A DNA stretch of 64,000 bases from an uncultured bacterium (GTDB taxonomy: Bacteria > Bacteroidota > Bacteroidia > Bacteroidales > Marinifilaceae): NCBI GenBank assembly GCA_905216195.1, contig CAJMSX010000006.1, positions 1 to 64,000 on the forward strand. Reading direction: 5' to 3'. The position numbers and the translations under genes are program-made. The notes beneath the pieces were generated by a model that had not been told where the DNA came from, searched no databases, and worked only from the letters and a program-made list of their open reading frames with translations. Below, in pieces: positions 8,901 through 15,290 of this stretch. Position 1 is the stretch's first letter. Each line of letters starts with the position of its first letter.

Positions 8901-9272
8901 GATGTGGCCAAACCGATTTTTACCGATCTGTCGAAAATAAGTTTTTGGCAAAAACCGGGGGATATCACCGATTACCCCGCCAACCGGATGGAAAACGGGT
9001 TAATGAATTTTGCACCTAATATTGCATCGAATGTAGAAAATGTCAATTTCCTGAAATGCAAAACCCTCACCATCGGATATACGATCCCGGAATTTCTCAA
9101 AAAGAAATTAGGATGCGGCGCACGCCTATTCTTTTCTGCCGAAAATCTCTTCACGCTGACCAATTATTCCGGCAGGGACCCGGAAACAGTGGATATCGTT
9201 ACGGGCATAGACGATCTGGCCAGTTATCCGCTAAGCCGTAGATTTACTTTTGGTTTAACCCTCAATTTTTAA
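5988..9272 (+). CDS. SusC/RagA-family TonB-dependent transporter
   Basis: An outer-membrane transporter of 1094 residues. The signal peptide (about 1-28) is followed by a carboxypeptidase-like domain (YPIRGKVTDAHHLPLPGVTV, about 41-110) and a plug domain (DMVGAMSVVKSGEIQDI, VIDGVP, DAASAAIYGSRASNGVILVTT). The 22-stranded barrel follows, ending in the expected aromatic FTFGLTLNF. There is no STN domain, so it is probably not coupled to a FecR/ECF pair. Its stop is 4 bp before the SusD gene. SusC works with SusD to import glycans or peptides, powered by TonB; the substrate cannot be read from sequence. The GH20 and GH2 genes downstream hint at N-acetylhexosamine and galactose containing host glycans (inference). 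Confidence 0.95.
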   Translation: MKKIISRIFIACTLTVFLCSLHIDQCNAQNPKQPTTAQKQYPIRGKVTDAHHLPLPGVTVRYNLTIGTATDNDGNFTLRLPVKTGTLTFSSIGYKTLTLPFTADIPLIVRMTEEINNLDQVQVIAYGTQSKRDMVGAMSVVKSGEIQDIPSPSVANLLQGKVAGMNVVNMTGSPGGGGTSITIRGFNSLSVEASRRFSDPLWVIDGVPMLSFTSPITGTNALAEIDPNDIETISVLKDAASAAIYGSRASNGVILVTTKHGRYNQHPRINLNFSHTIVCRPDFPHLTRGKAERIFRTDALRNYREAIYDEETGKYRYMESYWDSYQNGAGYDYFWNNGEGRDVPILTDYYNPFYNNATDWFKYYFRTAHATDANLQINGGADRVAYNVGLGWYQEKGALIKTGFKRFKVISNLTMKPHERIEANLRLYVAYTNRDRSGKGTGIYSADEDAYLEKIPSEILTTSTLLPGPGNPIFTEQSQRYEKIEEKNDSYRLRGNFDLSYQILPGLTLKGSLAVDFSQQNQNQFIPAELNPYNETYSAGLIGRNMTWLNEDIISYKHTFGEAHNLDLMAGFSAQADEQHQLRGFGRNGPDKMKVVNWASNTFDLVRMEDLKDFMSDFTKSTLVGLFGRINYNYRQKYLASFTIRRDASSKFGEDVRWGTFPAVALGYAFSEEPYMDWAGKVLDYGKIRLSYGKSGRQFDQPYIAYGVWVSGKPYLGEPTVHPVFRDGLMNRELTWEETRQFDAGLDLDLFNYRLGIVLDYYHRYTDKLLYKVHLPGNYTGFEQQWRNAYGIVNQGIEVQIKADLIRTERLKWNISFNIAKNWNMLKKSNNKRDFISAASYDNINVVGRPLNCIYVFRDQGFYTDDSQVPYYYMNGKKIPLRGAYGNQFYQTGDRVYLDSDGNGRIHSDYGLNEDRVSAGSPLPKAQGGIISSLNWKGFDVNVSFAFMLGRHILNKTQSESIGTFPGTAPNDVAKPIFTDLSKISFWQKPGDITDYPANRMENGLMNFAPNIASNVENVNFLKCKTLTIGYTIPEFLKKKLGCGARLFFSAENLFTLTNYSGRDPETVDIVTGIDDLASYPLSRRFTFGLTLNF

Positions 9273-9276
9273 TTGT

Positions 9277-10800
9277 ATGAAAGATAAGATTATACAGTGG
9301 TGTATCGGTTTACTTGTATTGGCCACTACCCTGGGATGTAATGAATTTCTTACACAGGAACCGATTGATGCCGTAACCAATCAGAACTATTGGCAATCGG
9401 AAAAAGATGCCCAAATTGCTATAAACGGACTGTTAAGCAGTTTCCGTTCGGCCCGCGGGAGTGTGGTTGTTCTTTACCGGGACCGGGGATGGCCTTTTGA
9501 TGTACTGGGTACAACCTGGGAAAAAATCTCAAGCAATGACATGAGCAGATATGAAGCTATAAATCCCCGTTTTTCATGGTGGCCGGAATATGATGCGATA
9601 GCCATCGCTAATTCCATTATAGATAATCTTCATCGCATCGGATTGCCGGAAGAACGTTTTAACTACTATATGGGGCAGGCGCGGTTTATCCGGGCTTATC
9701 TGTATTTTTGTGTAGTCCGCGATTTCGGCGACGTCCCTCTGATCGTCAAGGCGGAAGACATAGAAGCCAAGGCCCGGACTTCGGGAGCCGAAGTTCTGGA
9801 TTTTGTAATTGACGAGTATCTGAAGTGCAGTAAATTACTTCCACCTTTCAGTGAATTGAAAGATTCAGACGGGAAAGCGGTCACAAGCAAAGGCATTCCC
9901 TGTTTAGGCGCAGTGTATGCCGCCCTGGCGCATGCCTATGCCTGGAAAGCAAGCGTGTATGATCATCCGGAGCTATGGAACAAAGTAACCGAAGCCTGCC
10001 AGACCGTTATCAACAGCGGGGAATATTCCTTGCTAGGGTCTCCGCAGGAATTTAATTCGGCAGGTTTGAGAGGAAACAGTGCCGAAGGTATCTTTGAGAT
10101 AGACCATCTCTATGATTCTTCCAATGATTTAAAAGATTACGGTAGTTATATCGCCGGATTTTGCCAACGTTGGCCCGTTCAGCCGCTGACAACCCCCACA
10201 ACCAAACGTACCCCCCGAATGTCGTATAAGGTCTTCAATCAAATTTATCCCGACCGAAACGATAAACGGCGGACGGCCAATGCCGAAGATCCGGATTATT
10301 GGGAACAGCAACCGACAACAACCACCCAGGGAGCGGTATATATAAAAAAATGGGGCGCAGAACATGTAATAACCTGGGAAGAAGGATCCCTGAAAGGAAG
10401 GATACGTTATTATAAATGCAATGAAATTCTTTTCCGTTTAGCCGATATTCACTTACTATGCGCTGAAGCCTGTGCCCATACCGGAAATACACAGACTGCG
10501 ACAGCTAACATCAATGTGATTCGCCGCCGGGCAGGCATGCAGGATTATGGGTCGGGCGAAGGGACTCTTCTGGAAGCGGTATTCGAGGAAAGGGAACGCG
10601 AACTTTTTCTCGAAGGACATAGATATTATGATATCGTCCGTTTCGGTTATTACCGGGAAAAACTTCATGGAAAATTCAAGACCCTGACCGATGAAGATGT
10701 TAGAAACGGAGCCTTGTATCTCCCTGTCAGTCCGGATATGAACCGATATAATACGTTAGGGACCCAAACCCCTTACTGGAAAAATGTATTTCCGTTTTAA
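9277..10800 (+). CDS. SusD/RagB-family nutrient-binding lipoprotein
   Basis: A 507-residue surface lipoprotein with an SPII signal (LATTLGC, lipidated Cys at about 21) followed by the typical SusD start NEFLTQEPID. Family landmarks include the N-terminal NYWQSEKDAQIAINGL, the TPR-like core YMGQARFIRAYLYFCVVRDF, and the C-terminal FEERERELFLEGHRYYDIVRF. It acts as the hinged lid on the preceding SusC barrel. It is co-transcribed with SusC (4 bp apart) and followed 5 bp later by the fasciclin lipoprotein gene. Confidence 0.95.
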   Translation: MKDKIIQWCIGLLVLATTLGCNEFLTQEPIDAVTNQNYWQSEKDAQIAINGLLSSFRSARGSVVVLYRDRGWPFDVLGTTWEKISSNDMSRYEAINPRFSWWPEYDAIAIANSIIDNLHRIGLPEERFNYYMGQARFIRAYLYFCVVRDFGDVPLIVKAEDIEAKARTSGAEVLDFVIDEYLKCSKLLPPFSELKDSDGKAVTSKGIPCLGAVYAALAHAYAWKASVYDHPELWNKVTEACQTVINSGEYSLLGSPQEFNSAGLRGNSAEGIFEIDHLYDSSNDLKDYGSYIAGFCQRWPVQPLTTPTTKRTPRMSYKVFNQIYPDRNDKRRTANAEDPDYWEQQPTTTTQGAVYIKKWGAEHVITWEEGSLKGRIRYYKCNEILFRLADIHLLCAEACAHTGNTQTATANINVIRRRAGMQDYGSGEGTLLEAVFEERERELFLEGHRYYDIVRFGYYREKLHGKFKTLTDEDVRNGALYLPVSPDMNRYNTLGTQTPYWKNVFPF

Positions 10801-10805
10801 TTTTA

Positions 10806-11423
10806 ATGAAAGCTATTATGAAAAAATATTTTATATTCTTGTGTATTCTGACAACTTTCTGGGCTTGCCAGAAAGATTACGACCATAATTACGGTATCAA
10901 CGAACCGCTCGATTGCTCGTTATGGGAATATTTGCAGGCTGACCATTACAATTTCGATTCGATTGTGGCGGCCATACGCCATGCCGGATTGGAGCCTTTG
11001 TTTGAAAAGGCGGATTTCACCTTTTTTGCCATCACGAACCATTCCGTTAATCAGTTTTTATTTAAAACAGTAGATGAAAATGGCGACAGACTTTACGGAT
11101 GTGTCCGGGACATTCCGGCCGATCTCTGCCGGAACATGATCCTTTCCTATATTGTTCCACAAAAGATCCTATCAACGGACTGTGACTTTGAGATAAAAGG
11201 AGAACTGAAAGGGGGCAAGATGGTGCAGACACTGGCCGGAAACCACCTGCGTTGTTTCCGGCGGACTTCCGATTACGAGGGGGCAGCCGATAAAGGTCCG
11301 GAATCCTTTTATATTCATGATCAGGAAACCGACCGGATTATTTATATCAATGGGAAAAATTTGGTAACCAACAACGGGATCATTCACCGACTTTCTTATA
11401 CGCACCAATGGGTTGAACTTTAG
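10806..11423 (+). CDS. Fasciclin-domain lipoprotein
   Basis: A 205-residue lipoprotein: an SPII signal ending TFWAC, then a fasciclin (FAS1)-like domain with LWEYLQADHYNFDSIVAAI, FEKADFTFFAITNHSVNQFL and a C-terminal NGKNLVTNNGIIHRLSYTH. Two starts are possible (10806, or 10818 giving MKKYFIF); both leave the signal intact. Proteins like this commonly follow SusC/SusD in Bacteroidota operons and are thought to help binding at the cell surface. Its exact ligand is unknown. Confidence 0.8.
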   Translation: MKAIMKKYFIFLCILTTFWACQKDYDHNYGINEPLDCSLWEYLQADHYNFDSIVAAIRHAGLEPLFEKADFTFFAITNHSVNQFLFKTVDENGDRLYGCVRDIPADLCRNMILSYIVPQKILSTDCDFEIKGELKGGKMVQTLAGNHLRCFRRTSDYEGAADKGPESFYIHDQETDRIIYINGKNLVTNNGIIHRLSYTHQWVEL

Positions 11424-11433
11424 AATTAAACTT

Positions 11434-11868
11434 ATGAAAAAGATAAAAATTTCATTGACGATTGTAACAGGATTCATTTGGATGAATTGTACAGACATGA
11501 AAGAAGGATTTCTGATGACCGAACACGCCAGGTTTTACCCCGATTCCCTGGTTATAGAGGCTTATGCGAATCCTATAGGGGAAACAGGGCAGGCGGGAGA
11601 TGATTTTCCTTATCAGTCCAATCGGATCTCGGGGGTGGATGGTACTGCTCCTGTAAGATACCAAGTCGTTGCCGTCCGTTCGGATAACAATTTCGGCAAG
11701 GGATTGGAATATGTTTCCGCAACTCCGGACGGGAAGATAGAAATCCTCCGCAAACATAAAATGCCGGTAGGGGGATATTTTGTGGACCTCCGCATTTACA
11801 CAGAGGATTACAGCTCCGTCATTCCGGATTGTTTCAAAATCATTGTAAAAGATGAAACGACCGAATAG
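11434..11868 (+). CDS. Small PUL-associated lipoprotein, unknown function
   Basis: A protein of 144 residues starting MKKIKISLTIVTGFIWMNC, with a lipobox-like MNC. The upstream in-frame ATG at 11413 would overlap the previous gene and puts extra residues before the signal, so I prefer 11434. The mature part has a beta-rich, Ig-like character (PVRYQVVAVRSDN, VGGYFVDLRIYTEDYSS) and no motif I can name. As the last gene of the SusC-SusD-fasciclin operon, it is probably a surface accessory protein. Confidence 0.7.
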   Translation: MKKIKISLTIVTGFIWMNCTDMKEGFLMTEHARFYPDSLVIEAYANPIGETGQAGDDFPYQSNRISGVDGTAPVRYQVVAVRSDNNFGKGLEYVSATPDGKIEILRKHKMPVGGYFVDLRIYTEDYSSVIPDCFKIIVKDETTE

Positions 11869-11884
11869 TTAAACCGGTGACTTT

Positions 11885-11918
11885 AACCAAAGGAGATAGT
11901 CACCTATCTTCTTTGGTT
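11885..11918. terminator. Hairpin after the SusCD operon
   Basis: A 15-bp stem with one wobble pair (AACCAAAGGAGATAG at 11885-11899, CTATCTTCTTTGGTT at 11904-11918) and a 4-nt loop, 17 nt after the last operon gene. There is no strong T tract. It is the likely end of the SusCD operon. Confidence 0.5.
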
Positions 11919-11933
11919 ATACCATCTCTCCGC

Positions 11934-12000
11934 CAATCAGGGGGACGGGGCAATTGCGCACAGACCTCTTTCTCTTCTTTTATTTTAATTCTCTGATTGG
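11934..12000. repeat. REP-like element, interrupted copy
   Basis: 11934-11956 matches the left arm of the 4228 hairpin, including GGGGACGGGGCAATTG. The right arm is reduced to CTGATTGG (11993-12000) after an unrelated pyrimidine-rich stretch. It marks the left border of the AT-rich insert that follows. Confidence 0.65.
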
Positions 12001-12056
12001 ATAAAGCTGATTCGCATTCATTTTTTCTTGAAAATATCAGAGGCAGGATTTGAACG

Positions 12057-12596
12057 CTATATTTGTGTGTTTTTCCAATATTTAAAGGAATTTAATACAT
12101 CCGGGGATATATTACCATTTACTTTAATGATTTCTTCTATTAATTTAAAAAGCTTCTGGGAACATATACCATTACCTACACATTGCAAAGAATCTAAAAC
12201 TCGTGTTATTCTTAAATAATTGTGATAAGGCAACTGAAATATTCGAAATTTATTTTCCGTATAATTCAAACTTCCTAAGGTACAATTTATGCCTATATAG
12301 TTTAAATAGAGATTGCATGTTTTACAATAATTCCTTTTAGCAATTACATCCTCCTGAAAAATAAATTTAAAATTATTATCTATTGTAGGCGCATAAAAAT
12401 TATAATTACTTTTCCTTTTTGTCGGAAATATCCATTGGATAAAATCATGATATTTTTCTATTTCATCATCACTAAACTTCAAAATTTGAGATAACTTTAT
12501 ATGGTTATGATTACAACACTCATCACGCAAAAACCTCATGACTAGATCATTATCAGACATTTTTTTTATATTACAAAATAAGAAATCGTGCATCAT
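12057..12596 (-). CDS. OGFr-domain protein, partner of the macro-domain gene
   Basis: A 179-residue, predicted soluble protein. Residues about 40-85 match the opioid growth factor receptor (OGFr) conserved region: DDEIEKYHDFIQWIFPTKRK followed by a Asn/Phe/Ala-Pro segment, where the family has LExxHDYIQWLFP and fNxxAP. The middle carries Cys residues (YCKTCNLYLNYIGINC). OGFr-type domains occur in animals and sporadically in bacteria, where the function is unknown. The ATG at 12594-12596 lies 3 bp after the macro-gene stop; an in-frame ATG one codon later and one about 12 codons in are alternatives. Strongly AT-rich compared with flanking PUL genes, so probably transferred. A role with the macro protein in defence or nucleotide signalling is inference. 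Confidence 0.7.
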   Translation of the reverse strand: MMHDFLFCNIKKMSDNDLVMRFLRDECCNHNHIKLSQILKFSDDEIEKYHDFIQWIFPTKRKSNYNFYAPTIDNNFKFIFQEDVIAKRNYCKTCNLYLNYIGINCTLGSLNYTENKFRIFQLPYHNYLRITRVLDSLQCVGNGICSQKLFKLIEEIIKVNGNISPDVLNSFKYWKNTQI

Positions 12597-12599
12597 ATA

Positions 12600-13394
12600 T
12601 TAAAATATAGTCGAGATCAATCTAGCTATTAATTTTATACGTTTTCTACTAATACTGGCTTTCTGTTTACTATCTTCAAATATTACAATATTAATATCTT
12701 TAAAGTTATGCCCATCTTCTCTTCCTATTTCTTCAAAAGATGATATTAATAAACATAATAATGACAATTGAGGAGAAACGCCTCCTTCTCCGCTTCCCAA
12801 TAATGGCATATATATTTCCTGAGGATGATAGATGTTAGCCATTTCATGTATTCCTCTAAAAGCATTTATTATATTAGAAGAATATGCTTTGACTATTTTA
12901 TTTTTAAATTGGGTAACAGCAACAATTCCCACTAAAAAATCAAGCTTCCCGTTTGAATTTATTTCCTGCCCGAACTCTATCCATTTTCCAATATTATGAC
13001 CTCGACTATTTCGAAATTTTTTAGAAGCAACATTATATATATTCTGCTGAATAACCTCACTCTGTCCCGGAATTATAGTATTAATAAAAGTTCCTAAGGC
13101 TCCTGAATTCCGCACAATACACATATCTTTAAAACGTTCATTGGAACCTAAAATAATTAACGTATTCTTATTATACTTTTCTAGCCATTTTTTATTATTC
13201 AAATTCCCATATAAGATATTGATAGTTTGAGGTCTATCTTTAAATACAAAACTATATTTATTACGATTAACCTTAGTAAATTTATATTTCGACGTATTTA
13301 TATTTATATCGTATGATCTTATAATCAAAGGAATAATAACCCCTAAAATACCTATAAGAATTGATAATACATTTAATAGATCCATATTAGACAT
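12600..13394 (-). CDS. Membrane-anchored macro-domain protein (ThsA-macro/DUF6430-like)
   Basis: A 264-residue protein with an N-terminal membrane helix (VLSILIGILGVIIPLII, about 8-26) and a macro-like fold. Landmarks are NTLIILGSNERFKD, a LDFLVGIVAVTQF strand, and IYMPLLGSGEGGVSPQL, the glycine-rich loop that binds ADP-ribose-type ligands in macro domains. The arrangement recalls the membrane-macro effectors of type II Thoeris defence, which bind a TIR-made ADP-ribose signal. No TIR gene is nearby; instead an OGFr-domain gene follows 3 bp downstream. It is AT-rich and foreign-looking. The family assignment is by motif reading and needs a profile search. Confidence 0.65.
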   Translation of the reverse strand: MSNMDLLNVLSILIGILGVIIPLIIRSYDININTSKYKFTKVNRNKYSFVFKDRPQTINILYGNLNNKKWLEKYNKNTLIILGSNERFKDMCIVRNSGALGTFINTIIPGQSEVIQQNIYNVASKKFRNSRGHNIGKWIEFGQEINSNGKLDFLVGIVAVTQFKNKIVKAYSSNIINAFRGIHEMANIYHPQEIYMPLLGSGEGGVSPQLSLLCLLISSFEEIGREDGHNFKDINIVIFEDSKQKASISRKRIKLIARLISTIF

Positions 13395-13414
13395 TGCAAG
13401 ATAATATAGTACAA

Positions 13415-13450
13415 CAAATATATTAATATTTTGAAAATATTAATATATTT
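13415..13450 (-). promoter_or_regulatory. Promoter with perfect palindromic operator for the macro/OGFr operon
   Basis: A -7 box TATATTTG on the minus strand (13415-13422) lies about 20 nt before the macro start codon. It overlaps a perfect inverted repeat, arms 13416-13432 and 13434-13450 (17 bp each) around a single G. No good -33 TTTG is seen. A dimeric repressor bound here would block initiation. Confidence 0.5.
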
Positions 13451-13596
13451 ACACAAAAAATACTTCATATAAGCCATAGAAACTAAAAATGGTGAGTTTT
13501 TGTAAAATAATCCTGACTACACAACCGGATAAATCAGACAATAAAATCCTAAGTTATCTAGATGGACAACTGTCCCAATGTGTCCGCCACTAATAA

Positions 13597-13812
13597 ATTC
13601 CGTCATGTATTTATCGAAGGCTTTTAACCACATATCGGTATACCCTTCTCCGGGGATTCGCTACCTCAACATCGGATCAAAGACGCATCACAGACGGATC
13701 AAAAGCGACCGGCAGCGACTGTGAACCGATTCTGAGGCGTCTTTGATCCGGCGCAAAGCCGGACTAACCCCTGCCCGGAGATAAGAAAAAAGGGAACCGG
13801 CGCCGCACCCTA
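13597..13812. repeat. Long imperfect direct repeat, copy 2
   Basis: This matches 4397-4590 with scattered substitutions and an extra 22 bp. The extra block creates an inverted repeat, GGATCAAAGACGC (13674-13686) with GCGTCTTTGATCC (13737-13749). 13451-13596 shows no gene. Confidence 0.75.
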
Positions 13813-13858
13813 CCCTCTTGTTCCTGCCGTTTGGCTTTCGACGTGCCGATTATCGAAC

Positions 13859-14002
13859 CTATACCGTCGGGGATGGTTGTGCCGTGCCCACATCCGCGCC
13901 TTTCGCCAATATCACCAACCGGGCGACCATAAACACAAGCAGTCCGACGACAACGACTATCGCCAGCAGAATCACCTAACTGTTGATCTTGCGGAAATCC
14001 AT
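13859..14002 (-). pseudogene. Small membrane protein gene with an early amber codon
   Basis: From the ATG at 14000-14002 the frame reads MDFRKINS, a TAG, and then a membrane helix VILLAIVVVVGLLVFMVARL and a short tail ending at a TAG (13859-13861). It begins 4 bp after the KilA-N stop, suggesting an operon. If the first TAG were sense, the product would be a 47-residue single-span protein. I recognise no family. Confidence 0.4.
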
Positions 14003-14006
14003 CGCG

Positions 14007-14819
14007 TTATTTCAATAGTTTCCGCTCCTCATCGCTAGCCAACACCTGCATCTGCCGAATGGCGATCCGGTTCAGTTTTACGAGCCGTTCGCCCTGCGGC
14101 ATCTTCTGGTCGATAAACACAGCATTGAGATTCTCCATATTGGACAGACAAATCAGTTCGTTAATTGAGGCATAATCACGGATATTGCCTTTCAGATCGG
14201 GATTCTGCTCGCGCCACATCTTTGCGGTTATGCCGAACATAGCCACGTTCAACACATCGGCTTCATTGGCATAGATGACACTCGCCTGTTTCGCGGTGAC
14301 CTCGGCGGGAATCAGATTTTGTTTGATGGCATCGGTATGTATGCGGTAATTGATTTTGGATAGCTCGCGTTTTGCACTCCAACCGAGTTGTTTCTGCTCC
14401 TCTTCCTTTAACCTCTGGAACTCCTTTACGATATACAGCTCGAACTCAACAGAAATCCAGCTCGCAAACTTGAAAGCTATATCCTTATGAGCATAGGTTC
14501 CGCCATAACGCCCCGATTTGGAAACGATACCGATTGCGTTCGTCGTATTGATCCACTTCTGCGGCGATAAGGTAAAAGCGTTCAGTCCGGCCTCCTTTCT
14601 AAACCCCTCGAATTCGAGGGGTTTAAAATCCGGGTTATACAGGCTCTCCCAGATTCCAAGATATTCGATCGTGTTGCGGTTGCGCAACCAGTTGCCAATC
14701 ACCGCATTCGGATCATCGCTCTTGTAGCGGGCAATGTCCGTCAGGCAGATATAGTCGTTCGCATTGACCGATATAACCGTAACGCTTGTGTCCTTTACCG
14801 TAATTTTTGTCATATTCAA
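14007..14819 (-). CDS. KilA-N domain protein
   Basis: A 270-residue protein whose first 120 residues form a KilA-N DNA-binding domain: YICLTDIARYKSDDPNAVIG, NWLRNRNTIEYLGIWE, WINTTNAIGIVSKSGRYGGT and AFKFASWISVEFELYIVKEF. The C-terminal half is a helical region (KQASVIYANEADVLNVAMFG, GERLVKLNRIAIRQMQVL). KilA-N proteins are typical of phages and integrated elements, where they act as regulators or anti-repressors. It is followed by a small membrane-protein remnant and preceded by an integrase remnant, consistent with a decayed mobile element. The ATG at 14819 or the one two codons later could be used. Confidence 0.85.
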   Translation of the reverse strand: MNMTKITVKDTSVTVISVNANDYICLTDIARYKSDDPNAVIGNWLRNRNTIEYLGIWESLYNPDFKPLEFEGFRKEAGLNAFTLSPQKWINTTNAIGIVSKSGRYGGTYAHKDIAFKFASWISVEFELYIVKEFQRLKEEEQKQLGWSAKRELSKINYRIHTDAIKQNLIPAEVTAKQASVIYANEADVLNVAMFGITAKMWREQNPDLKGNIRDYASINELICLSNMENLNAVFIDQKMPQGERLVKLNRIAIRQMQVLASDEERKLLK

Positions 14820-14883
14820 GTCGCTTTCTTAACTGCAAATATATATACATTAACACTTTGATTGGTAGAAATTACCGAGTAGC

Positions 14884-15157
14884 TTACCCTTGTTCCAAAT
14901 ACCCGGTCATCTCCTTTTTCATATCGTCGTCGATATGCCGGTAACGGGCGAAAGCCCTGCTTCCCTCCTTATGTCCACTCCTCTCGTGTCCGCTGTCCGG
15001 ATACGATGACGGTGCGATCCTCTTTCGTCTTGCCCTGAATATATCCGATGGCATCGCCGATAACATTTCGGCAGATCATCTTGAACAGGTCACCGATACT
15101 ACACCCGAGGAAGCAATGAAAGATGAAGATATCCCGCGGTATCTCCACGTCCTTGTT
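14884..15157 (-). pseudogene. Tyrosine recombinase (integrase) C-terminal remnant
   Basis: Read on the minus strand, one frame gives DVEIPRDIFIFHCFLGCSIG followed by a DLFKMICRNVIGDAIGYIQG stretch and KTKEDRTVIV, which is the Bacteroidales phage-integrase catalytic core around its first catalytic region. It stops at a TGA-like break, and an overlapping frame continues to the end with GHKEGSRAFARYRHIDDDMK, the usual C-terminus. The N-terminal and tail parts with the remaining catalytic residues are missing or shifted. It identifies the surrounding KilA-N and macro/OGFr DNA as part of an old integrated element. Confidence 0.65.
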
Positions 15158-15270
15158 TCAAAGGTATGTAAATTCATGAACACGCGCAATTTTCCGTGTC
15201 CGCAATTTGTCCGCATTTTCAAAAAACAATGATTTCTGCTGAGGCAAAAAACTTACACCGGTAAGAATAA

Positions 15271-15286
15271 GGGGCACAAAGGCCCC
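15271..15286 (-). terminator. Short hairpin after the GH20 gene
   Basis: GGGGC (15271-15275) pairs with GCCCC (15282-15286), followed on the minus strand by TTATTCTT. It lies 4 bp beyond the GH20 stop and is a weak intrinsic terminator candidate. Confidence 0.4.
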
Positions 15287-15290
15287 AGAT

